From positions 1 to 14,280 of the forward strand of contig QHOZ01000160.1 in the NCBI GenBank assembly GCA_003219495.1: a DNA stretch of 14,280 nt. The letters are read 5' to 3'. Made by a program: the position numbers and the translations under genes. Source of the stretch: Verrucomicrobiota bacterium (GTDB lineage: Bacteria; Verrucomicrobiota; Verrucomicrobiae; Chthoniobacterales; UBA10450). Under the pieces are notes generated by a model. It worked only from the letters and a program-made list of their open reading frames with translations. It was not told where the DNA came from and made no database searches. Positions 1 to 8,002 of this stretch are shown here, piece after piece (position 1 is the first letter of the stretch; each line of letters begins with the position of its first letter).

Positions 1-19
1 AATCCAGTCTTTTCGGCGC

Positions 20-38
20 GATCGAAGAGCATTCGATC
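20..38. terminator. Short inverted repeat at the CoA-transferase stop codon
   Basis: A perfect 7-base inverted repeat, GATCGAA / TTCGATC with a 5-base loop, covers the stop codon of the minus-strand CoA-transferase gene. It could form an RNA hairpin at the 3' end of that transcript. No run of U follows it in the minus-strand direction, so it does not look like a classical intrinsic terminator. The 19 bases before it, at the edge of the window, hold nothing I can identify. Confidence 0.25.
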
Positions 39-1395
39 ACTTCTTCAACGCGACTTCGAACGGCGCGCCGGTCTTGGCCTTAATCTCGTCCACGCTCGCG
101 TCGGAATGAATCTCCGTAAGCACGAGGCCGCCGCCTTCTTTCACTTCGAACACGCACAAGTCGGTGATGATGAGATTGACAACTCCGAGTCCGGTGATCG
201 GCAGCGTGCATTGTTTCAAGATCTTCGGGCTGCCGTCCTTAGAGGTGTGCTCCAACACCGCAACGACGCGTTTCACGCCGGCCACCAGATCCATTGCGCC
301 GCCGGGCCCCTTGATCATCTTTCCGGGAATCATCCAGTTCGCGATGTCGCCGCTGTCGGTCACTTCGAACGCGCCAAGAATCGCGAGATCAATATGTCCG
401 CCGCGAATCTGTCCGAACGAATCTGCGCTCGAGAAAAAGGCTGAGCCCGGCATGGTCGTGATCGTTTGTTTACCGGCGTTGATGAGATCGGGATCTTCTT
501 TGCCCGGCTCTGGAAACGGACCAATGCCTAACAAACCGTTCTCGGATTGCAGCGTAACGTGAATTCCTTCGGGGATGTAATTCGCGACCAGCGTGGGAAT
601 CCCGATGCCGAGATTGACGTAGTAACCGTCGCGCAATTCTTGCGCCGCGCGCTTCGCCATCAAATCCCGAACCGGCGATGAAGTTTTCTTGTTTGGATCC
701 GCGCCTTGAACGGTTCGGAATTCAATCCGCTTTTCGTACTTAGCGCCCTGAATGATTCGATTCACAAAAATCCCCGGCGTGTGGACTTGATCCGGATCGA
801 GCTCACCGATCTCGACGAGCTCCTCGACTTCGGCGACGCAAATCTTTCCGCACGTCGCGATCATCGGATTAAAATTCCGTGACGTTTTGCGGTAGATCAG
901 GTTGCCGGATTTATCGCCCTTCCATGCTTTGACGATCGACAACTCGGCGGTGATTCCTGGCTCGAGCACATATTCGCAGTCGCCAAATTTTTTCGTCTCT
1001 TTGTTTTCGGTGAGTTTCGTCGCGAATCCGGTGCGCGTGTAAAATCCTGGAATGCCGGCGCCGCCGGCGCGCAATCGCTCCGCGAGCGTCCCCTGCGGAA
1101 TCAGCTCCAGTTCGAGCTCACCCGCGAGAACTTGGCGCTCGAACTCCTTGTTCTCGCCAACATAAGACGCCATCACTTTTTTCACCTGTCGCGCCGGCAG
1201 CAAAATCCCCATGCCGAAGCCATCCACGCCGGCGTTGTTGCCGACGATTGTCAGACCTTTGATTCCGCTTTCATGGACCGCCGCGATCAGATTCTCGGGG
1301 ATCCCGCACAAACCGAAACCTCCAGCCGCAATCGTCATGTTGTCGTGAAGCAGGCCTTCGAGCGCCGCTTTCGCGTCAGGGTAAACTTTGTTCAT
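37..1395 (-). CDS. Fused-subunit 3-oxoacid CoA-transferase (succinyl-CoA:3-ketoacid type)
   Basis: This 452-residue protein moves CoA between a donor acyl-CoA and an acceptor carboxylic acid in the cytoplasm. The A-subunit domain is residues 1 to about 230, with the glycine-rich [13 protein letters not shown] near 25-37. A short polar linker (about 231-240) leads to the B-subunit domain. The B domain carries [15 protein letters not shown] and the SENG motif, whose Glu285 is the expected catalytic residue that forms the glutamyl-CoA thioester. Many bacteria encode the halves as two genes (ScoA/ScoB, AtoD/AtoA); here they are one chain, as in animal SCOT. It diverges from the methylcitrate genes, which suggests that it makes propionyl-CoA from propionate, or acetoacetyl-CoA. 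The substrate cannot be read from sequence. The ATG start fits the usual family N-terminus, with no clear ribosome-binding site. Confidence 0.9.
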   Translation of the reverse strand: MNKVYPDAKAALEGLLHDNMTIAAGGFGLCGIPENLIAAVHESGIKGLTIVGNNAGVDGFGMGILLPARQVKKVMASYVGENKEFERQVLAGELELELIPQGTLAERLRAGGAGIPGFYTRTGFATKLTENKETKKFGDCEYVLEPGITAELSIVKAWKGDKSGNLIYRKTSRNFNPMIATCGKICVAEVEELVEIGELDPDQVHTPGIFVNRIIQGAKYEKRIEFRTVQGADPNKKTSSPVRDLMAKRAAQELRDGYYVNLGIGIPTLVANYIPEGIHVTLQSENGLLGIGPFPEPGKEDPDLINAGKQTITTMPGSAFFSSADSFGQIRGGHIDLAILGAFEVTDSGDIANWMIPGKMIKGPGGAMDLVAGVKRVVAVLEHTSKDGSPKILKQCTLPITGLGVVNLIITDLCVFEVKEGGGLVLTEIHSDASVDEIKAKTGAPFEVALKK

Positions 1396-1471
1396 GCAAA
1401 AATGATTGTGCGCAGTTTTCGGCTGCAGGGCAACCGCGACAACTGCTTGCCGACGTGATTTTCGTCAGCAG

Positions 1472-1485
1472 ATTGAACGTTCAAT
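1472..1485. promoter_or_regulatory. Perfect 14-base palindrome, candidate operator of the methylcitrate genes
   Basis: ATTGAACGTTCAAT reads the same on both strands and ends two bases before the prpD ATG at 1488, inside the 92-base gap between the divergent CoA-transferase and prpD. A perfect dyad of this length is what a homodimeric regulator binds. Propionate genes are often under such control (PrpR, or GntR/TetR-type repressors), but no regulator gene lies in the window. A protein bound here would also cover the prpD start region. The operator role is inference; the palindrome itself is seen directly. I could not find convincing -35/-10 boxes in the gap. Confidence 0.45.
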
Positions 1486-1487
1486 TC

Positions 1488-2882
1488 ATGGCCACCACAC
1501 TTGCTCACCAACTCGCCGAATTCGCCTGCACGCTGCGCTTCAACGATCTCTCCAAAGAAGTCGTTCACGAAGTAAAGCGTCGCGTGCTCGATTCCATCGG
1601 CTGCGCGCTCGGCGCCTGGAATGAAGAGCCTTGCAAGATTGCGCGCAAAGTTGCTTCCGATTTCTCAGCGAAGAAAGGATCGACAGTCATCGGAACACGC
1701 CACAAGGCGCCGCCGGATTGGGCGGCGTTCGCGAACGGCTGTTGCATTCGTTATTTCGATTACAACGACACTTACCTTTCGAAAGAGCCGGCGCATCCGA
1801 GCGACAACATCGCGGCGACGATGGCGATCGCGGAAAGTCTTGGATCGAGCGGACGCGAATTCATCACTGCGACCGCGCTCGCGTATGAAGTGCAATGCCG
1901 GTTGTGTGACGCAGCGAGTATTCGCGCGCGGGGTTGGGATCATCCGACCTACGGCGATTTCTCGACCGCGCTCGGTTGCGCCAATTTGATGGGGCTTAAT
2001 GCCGAGAAAACACGCCACGCCGTGAACATCGCGGGTGTGGCTTGCGCGGCGATGCGCCAGGCGCGCGTCGGCGAACTTTCGCACTGGAAGGGTGTCGCCT
2101 TCGCGAATGCCGCGCGTCACGGAGTTTATGCGGCATTGCTCGCACGCGCTGGAATGACCGGCCCCGCGCCGATCTTTGAAGGCCAAATGGGTTTTGAAAA
2201 ACAACTCGGCGTCGCGCTTGGAAACGTGGGCGAGAAATTCGTGAAACGCACGGACGCAAAGACTCCGAATGAAGGCACGGCCGCGATGATTCTGAACACG
2301 AGCATCAAATATTGGCCGGCGGAATATCACAGCCAGAGTGCGGTCGAGGCTGCGTTGTTCCTCCGCAAATCGATTTCGAACATCGATGACGTAAAAGGAA
2401 TGACGATCGAGAGTCACGACGCGTCGGTCGATATTATCGGAAGCGAGCCGGAGAAATGGCGGCCCGAGACGCGCGAGACCGCCGATCACAGTCTGCCCTA
2501 CATCACCGCGATCGCGTTGATCGATGGCGAAGTGACGGAAAAACAATTCCAACCAAAGCGGTTCACTGATCAGGAGATTTGGAAATTTTTGCAGAACGTG
2601 AAGGTCGGGCGGAACTCGGAGCTGAGCGCAATGTATCCCGGCGCGGTCGCGAACATTGTGCATGTCGATCTTAAGAGCGGCCAGCGATTGACCAAGCGCG
2701 TCGATTATCCGCTCGGCCACGCAAAGAACCCGATGAAGGATTCCGAGGTCGAATCCAAATTTCGCGCGCTGGTTGAGCCGGAGATTGGGAAAGCGCGCGC
2801 AAAGAAGATTGGCGATCTTGTTTGGAAACTCGATCGAAGCGCAAACGTGGACGCGCTGCTGAAGGCGTGCGTGATGAAATGA
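1488..2882 (+). CDS. prpD: MmgE/PrpD-family 2-methylcitrate dehydratase
   Basis: This 464-residue cytoplasmic protein dehydrates 2-methylcitrate to 2-methylaconitate in the methylcitrate cycle. Family hallmarks are the RYFDYNDTYL segment followed by PAHPSDNIAA (residues 88-110), GWDHPTYGDFSTALGCA near 149-165, and SHWKGVAFANAAR (198-210) followed by GMTGPAPIFEG. The length matches the family (about 450-485). I chose ATG 1488 (MATTLAHQLAEF) because family proteins begin close to this motif. A GTG at 1455 would add eleven unrelated residues and read through the palindrome. The stop overlaps the next start as ATGA, so translation is probably coupled to prpB. Some MmgE/PrpD proteins act on other substrates, but the prpB and prpC neighbours support the methylcitrate role. 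Confidence 0.9.
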   Translation: MATTLAHQLAEFACTLRFNDLSKEVVHEVKRRVLDSIGCALGAWNEEPCKIARKVASDFSAKKGSTVIGTRHKAPPDWAAFANGCCIRYFDYNDTYLSKEPAHPSDNIAATMAIAESLGSSGREFITATALAYEVQCRLCDAASIRARGWDHPTYGDFSTALGCANLMGLNAEKTRHAVNIAGVACAAMRQARVGELSHWKGVAFANAARHGVYAALLARAGMTGPAPIFEGQMGFEKQLGVALGNVGEKFVKRTDAKTPNEGTAAMILNTSIKYWPAEYHSQSAVEAALFLRKSISNIDDVKGMTIESHDASVDIIGSEPEKWRPETRETADHSLPYITAIALIDGEVTEKQFQPKRFTDQEIWKFLQNVKVGRNSELSAMYPGAVANIVHVDLKSGQRLTKRVDYPLGHAKNPMKDSEVESKFRALVEPEIGKARAKKIGDLVWKLDRSANVDALLKACVMK

Positions 2883-3667
2883 AAACGAAAGCCGCGCGTC
2901 TCCGGGAATTGATTTCAAAGGGCGCGGTGATGATGCCCGGCGTTCCAAACGCGTCGATGGCGCGCCAAGTTGAGCAAGCGGGTTTCGACGCGATTTATGT
3001 TAGCGGCGCGGGAATGATCAATTCAACCGCCGGAATGCCGGATATTGGATTGTTGTCGCGCGATGAAGTTGTGCGACTGGCTCGTTACGTCGCGCGCGGC
3101 GCGCGAATTCCCGCAATTGTCGATGCCGATACCGGTTTTGGCGAAGGAGAAGAAGTCGCGCAAACGATTCGTGATTTGACGATTGTCGATCTTTCGACAA
3201 TGACAGCGCGGATCAAAGCAGCCGTCGCGGCGCGTAAAGACAAAGATTTTTTGATCATCGCGAGAACCGATGCGTGCGCGGTGGAAGGATTTGCTCGCGC
3301 AGTCGAGCGGGCAGGGGAATATCTTGCCGCGGGCGCAGACGCGATTTTTCCGGAAGCATTACAGACCGCCGAGGAATTCCGCGATTTCGCGAAGCAGATC
3401 GAGCAGCCTTTGATGGCGAACATGACCGAGTTTGGCAAGAGCCCGTTGCTGAGTTTCAAGCAGCTCCAAGACTTTGGTTATCGCATGATCATTTTCCCGC
3501 AGAGCGCGTTTCGGATTTCGATGAAGGCGACGGAAAAATTCTTCGCCGCGCTCAAAAAAGCCGGCACGCAGAACGATTGGCTCGAGCAAATGCAGACCCG
3601 GCAGGAATTGTACGACTTGCTCGAGTACGACCCGGCCGCCGAGGAATGGAAAGGTTTACACGACTGA
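2879..3667 (+). CDS. prpB: Methylisocitrate lyase PrpB with an internal deletion of the active-site loop
   Basis: The family enzyme splits 2-methylisocitrate into pyruvate and succinate. This 262-residue version belongs to the isocitrate lyase/PEP mutase superfamily: YVSGAGMINST (40-50), metal-site VDADTGFG (81-88), IIARTDACAVEG (126-137), FPEAL (157-161), ANMTEFGKSPL (180-190), and the C-terminal MQTRQELYDLLEY. Relative to typical PrpB (about 290-300 residues) it lacks roughly 26 residues between IRDL (97-100) and VDLSTM (103-108). That stretch normally holds barrel strand HIED and the catalytic KRCGH loop. The frame is open and no stop or frameshift is visible, so this is an in-frame deletion or an assembly error. 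As written it is unlikely to be an active lyase. The ATG at 2879 overlaps the prpD stop (ATGA) and gives the family-like start MKTKAARLRELI. Confidence 0.85.
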   Translation: MKTKAARLRELISKGAVMMPGVPNASMARQVEQAGFDAIYVSGAGMINSTAGMPDIGLLSRDEVVRLARYVARGARIPAIVDADTGFGEGEEVAQTIRDLTIVDLSTMTARIKAAVAARKDKDFLIIARTDACAVEGFARAVERAGEYLAAGADAIFPEALQTAEEFRDFAKQIEQPLMANMTEFGKSPLLSFKQLQDFGYRMIIFPQSAFRISMKATEKFFAALKKAGTQNDWLEQMQTRQELYDLLEYDPAAEEWKGLHD

Positions 3668-3710
3668 TCATTTGTCGAGGCGCGTTTCGTCGTTAACGTG
3701 AACCAAAGAA

Positions 3711-4847
3711 ATGACCACTGAAGCCAAACCACAGTATAGCCCCGGGCTCGCTGGCGTGATTGCAGGGGAAACGAAGATCTGCTGGGTGGATCCCAACGCC
3801 GGGCTGATGTATCGCGGCTACGATATTCACGAAATGGGCGACAAGGCGACGTTCGAGGAGGTCGCTTATCTGCTCCTCAACGGCGAGCTGCCGAACGGGA
3901 AACAATTAAACGAATTTCGCCAGCAAATCGCCGCCGAGCGCGCGTTGCCGAAGCAAGTTGAAGAGATGATGCATCTATTGCCAAAGGGCACCCATCCGAT
4001 GGATGTGCTCCGCACCGGCGTGTCGATGCTCGCACCATTCGACAAGGAACTGAACGATCACTCGCACGACGCAAACATTCGTAAATCGATCCGGCTGATT
4101 GCGAAAGTGATGACGCTGATGACGGACGGTTTCCGCATCGCGCAGGGCGAAAAGCCGTTCCCCGAAAAGCCAGAGCTCAGTCAGGCGGCCAACTTTTTCT
4201 ACAAACTCGAGGGTAAAGTTCCCGAGGATTGGAAAACGCGGATGATGGATACGATTTTCAATCTTTATGCCGACCACGAATTCAACGCGTCCACGTTCGC
4301 GGCGCGCGTGACCGCTTCGACCCTGGCCGACATTTACGCGGCGGTCACTTCCGCGTGTGGCACGCTCAAAGGACCGTTGCACGGCGGCGCCAACGAAGAA
4401 TCCATGAAGATGCTCGAGGACATCAAAACTCCCGACCGCGCGGAAGCGTGGCTGAAGGAGAAGCTGGCGTCGAAGGCGAAGATCATGGGATTTGGTCATC
4501 GTGTTTACAAAGAGGGCGATTCCCGCGTGCCAGTGATGCGCGAGATCGGACGCGATCTTGGCAAGCGAACCGGCAAGGAAAATTGGGTGCCGATTTGCGA
4601 GAAGCTCGAAGAAGTGATGGATTGCGAGAAAGGGCTTTGCGCGAATGTCGATCTTTACGCGGCGCCCGTATTTTGGATGCTCGGGTTCAAGCCGGAATTG
4701 AACACGCCGCTGTTCGCCGCGTCGCGCGTGGCCGGTTGGTGCTCACACGTGGTCGAGCAACACGACAACAATCGCTTGATTCGTCCGCGCTCGCTTTACG
4801 TCGGGGCGCAATTGCGGAAATATCCCGGCCCCGCGGACAAGAAGTAG
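3711..4847 (+). CDS. prpC: 2-Methylcitrate synthase / citrate synthase
   Basis: This 378-residue enzyme condenses an acyl-CoA with oxaloacetate. In this cluster the likely substrate is propionyl-CoA, giving 2-methylcitrate. The expected catalytic triad is visible: His224 in GPLHGGAN, His263 in GFGHRVY and Asp314 in ANVDLYAA. RPRSLYVG (359-366) near the end matches the CoA/substrate-binding C-terminus. The length is that of short (type II) citrate synthases and PrpC. Many enzymes of this subfamily use both acetyl-CoA and propionyl-CoA, and sequence alone does not separate them; the prp context favours PrpC. It starts 43 bases after prpB at an ATG preceded only by a weak purine run, and probably shares the prp transcript. 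The thioesterase gene follows after 14 bases. Confidence 0.88.
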   Translation: MTTEAKPQYSPGLAGVIAGETKICWVDPNAGLMYRGYDIHEMGDKATFEEVAYLLLNGELPNGKQLNEFRQQIAAERALPKQVEEMMHLLPKGTHPMDVLRTGVSMLAPFDKELNDHSHDANIRKSIRLIAKVMTLMTDGFRIAQGEKPFPEKPELSQAANFFYKLEGKVPEDWKTRMMDTIFNLYADHEFNASTFAARVTASTLADIYAAVTSACGTLKGPLHGGANEESMKMLEDIKTPDRAEAWLKEKLASKAKIMGFGHRVYKEGDSRVPVMREIGRDLGKRTGKENWVPICEKLEEVMDCEKGLCANVDLYAAPVFWMLGFKPELNTPLFAASRVAGWCSHVVEQHDNNRLIRPRSLYVGAQLRKYPGPADKK

Positions 4848-4861
4848 CATCGCGTATCGTC

Positions 4862-5323
4862 ATGGAGCAATCGCTTCAGGAGAAGTACGCTCCCGAAAAC
4901 GCGTGCTTCGGTTGCGGGCCGTCGAATCCCGAAGGTTTGCACGTGCGCAGCTTCGTCAAAAACGACGAAGTCGTCGCGGAATGGAAACCGGAATCAAAAT
5001 ACGAAGCGTTCCCCGGCGTTTTAAATGGCGGAATCATCGGCGCATTACTCGATTGTCACTGCAACTGGACGGCGGCGTATCATTTGATGAAGAACGCGGG
5101 CGTGGATCGTCCGCCATGCACTGTGACGGCTGAATACTCGATCAAACTTCTTCGACCGACACCAACGAACGGCCCAATTCAACTTTCCGCCCATCTTGTC
5201 GATCTAACGGGAGACCGCGCGACGATCGAGGGTACGTTGAGCGGCGGCGGAAAAGTTTGCGCAACCTGCCGGGGTGTTTTCGTGGCGGTCAAAGAAGGCC
5301 ATCCCGCGTTTCACCGCTGGTAA
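4862..5323 (+). CDS. PaaI-like hotdog-fold acyl-CoA thioesterase
   Basis: This 153-residue single-domain protein resembles the PaaI/4HBT thioesterases, which hydrolyse acyl-CoA to free acid and CoA. The N-terminus has a NACFGCG motif (Cys15, Cys18) followed by NPEGLHVRSF, typical of one PaaI-like subfamily. The active-site helix is LNGGIIGALLDCHCNW (54-69), with Asn where classical PaaI has His and with Asp64 as the likely acid. Later strands include TAEYSIKLLRPTP (89-101). It lies 14 bases after prpC and is probably co-transcribed, so it may relieve trapped propionyl-CoA or another acyl-CoA of the cycle; that role is inference. The Cys pair could be structural or bind metal. It ends three bases before the stop codon of the convergent phospholipase D-like gene. 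Confidence 0.8.
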   Translation: MEQSLQEKYAPENACFGCGPSNPEGLHVRSFVKNDEVVAEWKPESKYEAFPGVLNGGIIGALLDCHCNWTAAYHLMKNAGVDRPPCTVTAEYSIKLLRPTPTNGPIQLSAHLVDLTGDRATIEGTLSGGGKVCATCRGVFVAVKEGHPAFHRW

Positions 5324-5326
5324 AAA

Positions 5327-6595
5327 TTACAACTGCGGCGCGAACAGGCCCGCGACGTGATCAAGCGGATTGGTGGGATGAAATCCTTTCACTTCTTCCA
5401 GCGCGGCCTCGTGCGAACGGCGTTTGTCCATTTCGAAGAGACGCGTTTGCTCGGCCGCGAATTGTCGATCTAACACGTCGAGATTCGCTTCGTCGTTTAG
5501 TCGAATCGAACGATTGTCGAAATTTCCGGAGCCGACTGAGACAAATGTGTCATCGACGATCAAGAGTTTCACGTGGACCATCGTCGGCTCGTATTCGTAA
5601 ATCTTGATTCCGGCTTCCAGCAGCTCCGGCCAATGCCGCTTCGACGCTGCCCGCACAAGTTTTTGATCGATTTTATTTCCTGGAACAACGATCTCGATCT
5701 GCACCCCGCGCTTCGCGGCGTTCACGAGTTCTTTGCGAACGAGATCGTCCGGAAGGAAGTAAGCGTTCTCGATCCGCAGAGTTTTTTTGGCAGAAGCAAT
5801 CGCGAGCAAGTACATCAAATCGAGATTTTCGTAACGCGCGCCGCTCCGGATCGCTTGCGCGACTGACGAACCGGTGTTGTCGAGCGGCGGAAAATAAGCG
5901 TCGCCGTGGAGAACTTTACCATTCGTTTTGAGCCAATTGCTCATGAAGCTTCCCTGCAATTGCGCGACGACCGGCCCGGTCACCTTGTAATGATTGTCGC
6001 GCCAATGTTTCGTGGAATCCGCGTTGCCCGCCCAAAGATCCGCGATTCCCGCGCCGCCGATGAAGGCGGTTCTTCCATCGACAATCAGCAATTTTCGATG
6101 CGTGCGATTATTGTAACGCCGCGGATCGGGCCAAAAAGCGGAATGATATTTCACCACCTGAACGCCGGCGTCCGCCAGTTGTTTCCGATTTTGGATGCCC
6201 ATCTTGCGAGTGCCCTGGGCGTCGAGAACGAGATTCACGTGCACACCGGCTCGAGCGCGTTCGGCCAACGCCTGCGTGAACTCTTTCCCGACATCGCCGT
6301 CCCAGAAAATGTAAGTCTCGAAATTAATCGAGCGTTTGGCCGATCGGATCGCGCTTAGCATCGCCGGAAAAATCTGGTCGCCGTTGATCAACGTCGTAAC
6401 GTTGTTGCCGCTGACGAAGTTCGGCCCGAGCAAAGAGCCGGCCGATTGTCGAAATTCGGGCGAAGCGGCGGAATAGAGCGAGGTAACTTCTTGCCGCGGC
6501 TGTTTGCCAGCTTTCATAGCGCAGCCCGAACCGAGGCTCGCCGCTACTAATAAGAAGGCAGTGGTGCAAAACGCGCGATTCATCCGGTTAATCAT
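5327..6595 (-). CDS. Phospholipase D-superfamily protein, cardiolipin synthase-like, exported
   Basis: This 422-residue protein has two HKD motifs. The first is His166-x-Lys168-x4-Asp173 in THRKLLIVDG; the second is His341-x-Lys343-x4-Asp348 in VHVKLLIVDD. Each is followed by the usual Gly-rich stretch (FIGGAGIAD; SVGSGNFDNRS). In cardiolipin synthases of this type the paired motifs form one active site for phosphatidyl transfer. The N-terminus has a hydrophobic segment (about 8-24) ending at Cys25. The -3 residue is Gly, so the lipobox is imperfect; a lipoprotein or a simple signal anchor are both possible. There are no paired transmembrane helices as in ClsA, which points to a ClsB/ClsC-like or other periplasmic PLD. 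The next in-frame ATG (Met5) is an alternative start. The gene diverges from the AsmA-like gene across 56 bases. Confidence 0.85.
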   Translation of the reverse strand: MINRMNRAFCTTAFLLVAASLGSGCAMKAGKQPRQEVTSLYSAASPEFRQSAGSLLGPNFVSGNNVTTLINGDQIFPAMLSAIRSAKRSINFETYIFWDGDVGKEFTQALAERARAGVHVNLVLDAQGTRKMGIQNRKQLADAGVQVVKYHSAFWPDPRRYNNRTHRKLLIVDGRTAFIGGAGIADLWAGNADSTKHWRDNHYKVTGPVVAQLQGSFMSNWLKTNGKVLHGDAYFPPLDNTGSSVAQAIRSGARYENLDLMYLLAIASAKKTLRIENAYFLPDDLVRKELVNAAKRGVQIEIVVPGNKIDQKLVRAASKRHWPELLEAGIKIYEYEPTMVHVKLLIVDDTFVSVGSGNFDNRSIRLNDEANLDVLDRQFAAEQTRLFEMDKRRSHEAALEEVKGFHPTNPLDHVAGLFAPQL

Positions 6596-6651
6596 CGTAA
6601 ATCACGAGATAGACGGCCGTTAAGAAGCGCTCATTCGAATGTTTCGGGAGT

Positions 6652-8001
6652 ATGCGTGGTCGGTCGAAGTTGTTCATTGCAATCGGTGTTCTGCTGGTGC
6701 TTGCAGGAAGCGTCTATTTCGCGGCTACCCGTGCGTTGGATCATCTCGTTCGAGACGGAACTTTCCTTCGGCTCATCTCTCGAAAGACGGCGGTGAAATT
6801 GAACGCGGACAGCGGTTATCTGCCGATTGCCTGGCGCGGAATGAATATTCGGAGCAGCGGCCTGCTCGCCCGCGGACAACCGCCTCATTCTTTGGTGGAG
6901 CTCAGCGCGATCAATCTGCGGGCGCATTGCAGTTTGCAAAATCTTTGGCAGCGCAAATGGACCGTCACGTCGCTCGACGCATCACATTTGGAAGCGGCTT
7001 TCGGTCCCGCTGCCGCAACTCATTTGCAACATATTCTGCCGCGCCAACCTCAGATCGAGCCGCAGATCGATACCAAATCTCCGCTGAATCTCGACATCCG
7101 AAAGACAGACATTGAGCGGACTGATGTTTATTGGGGCGAAACCGAGGAGAGCGTCGGCAGTTTGAAAGAAGTTCACTCCAAATTTTTTCCCAAAGACCAC
7201 GGTCTCGACGTTTTCGGCGTCGGCGGAACTTTTCAACAAACCGGTTGGCCGGAATTAAAAGTGGAAGGCCTGCATCTCAACTGGGCCCAGCCGAAGTTGA
7301 TTGTGCACTCCGCGTTTCTTTCCCTGGCGCAACCCAAAAATCTCAAAGTCACAGGCGAGTTCGTTTTTGGTGAGCACGGTTCGATGCAATTGCATTTGAG
7401 CTCGAAACAGGCGCCGGCCGAGTCATTCGTCACCGGTTACTGGAAGGGAAAATTTAATGCCGTGCTCGATTCTGAGAACGATTTGACGAAGCAATTCGAG
7501 CCGGACGCAAAAGTAAATGCGATCGGCGATTTAAATTTCAATCGTGCCGTTGTGCACGACGTCCAGGCGCTCAAGCAGATCGCAGTGGTTACGCGTCACC
7601 CAGAATTCGAGAAACCGAAGATCGACATCTTGCGCTTTCATTATCGTTATAGCGGCGATCGGCTCGAAGTTTCCAAGTTTGAGGCGGAGATTAAAGGTCT
7701 CTGTCGTTTTGAAGGAGAATTCACGCTCGAGAAGCAGAACATCGAGGGCAAATTCGAAATCGGCGCTGCGCCGGACGTGGTCGACGCGATTCCCGGCGCG
7801 CGCGAAGAAGTTTTTGCCGAATCGCGCGGCCGCTATTTATGGACCACGATGAAACTGAGCGGGCCGGCGCATCATCCCCGCGAAGATTTGAAGGAGCGAC
7901 TAGTGGCCGCGGCTCAGAAACATTTCGCAAAGGGATTTCTGGCGCCGCTCTTCAAAACTGGAAAACCTGTGATCGATCAGTTGCAGGAGATTTACAAATA
8001 G
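6652..8001 (+). CDS. AsmA-like membrane-anchored protein of unknown role
   Basis: This 449-residue protein has one N-terminal membrane segment (about residues 7-27) after a short basic start. A long beta-rich part follows, with no catalytic motif that I recognise. Repeated short patterns alternating a hydrophobic strand with a polar turn (for example LKVEGLHLNW, LKVTGEFVFGEHGSMQLHL, CRFEGEFTLEKQNIEGKFEIG), plus a terminal LSGPAHHPREDLKERL segment, resemble AsmA/YdbH/DUF748-type envelope proteins. Members of that superfamily bridge the periplasm and move or handle lipids. The match is by general pattern, so the call is tentative. A GGGAG sits only one base before the ATG, too close to be an efficient ribosome-binding site. 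The gene is convergent with the DUF5329 gene, with one base between stop codons. Confidence 0.7.
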   Translation: MRGRSKLFIAIGVLLVLAGSVYFAATRALDHLVRDGTFLRLISRKTAVKLNADSGYLPIAWRGMNIRSSGLLARGQPPHSLVELSAINLRAHCSLQNLWQRKWTVTSLDASHLEAAFGPAAATHLQHILPRQPQIEPQIDTKSPLNLDIRKTDIERTDVYWGETEESVGSLKEVHSKFFPKDHGLDVFGVGGTFQQTGWPELKVEGLHLNWAQPKLIVHSAFLSLAQPKNLKVTGEFVFGEHGSMQLHLSSKQAPAESFVTGYWKGKFNAVLDSENDLTKQFEPDAKVNAIGDLNFNRAVVHDVQALKQIAVVTRHPEFEKPKIDILRFHYRYSGDRLEVSKFEAEIKGLCRFEGEFTLEKQNIEGKFEIGAAPDVVDAIPGAREEVFAESRGRYLWTTMKLSGPAHHPREDLKERLVAAAQKHFAKGFLAPLFKTGKPVIDQLQEIYK

Positions 8002-8002
8002 A

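Noticed and set aside
1396..1487. Riboswitch or leader RNA before prpD
   Set aside because: The gap is only 92 bases and is shared by two divergent genes. Apart from the palindrome and very short dyads there is no conserved fold I recognise.
1665..2948. A 427-residue open frame on the minus strand opposite prpD
   Set aside because: It is rich in Arg and His with no family motifs, and the opposite strand carries a complete PrpD. Long antisense frames are expected with this codon use.
4229..4861. A long plus-strand frame running into the thioesterase gene
   Set aside because: Its first part is out-of-frame citrate synthase sequence, rich in Arg. The real thioesterase begins at ATG 4862, where the family motif starts.
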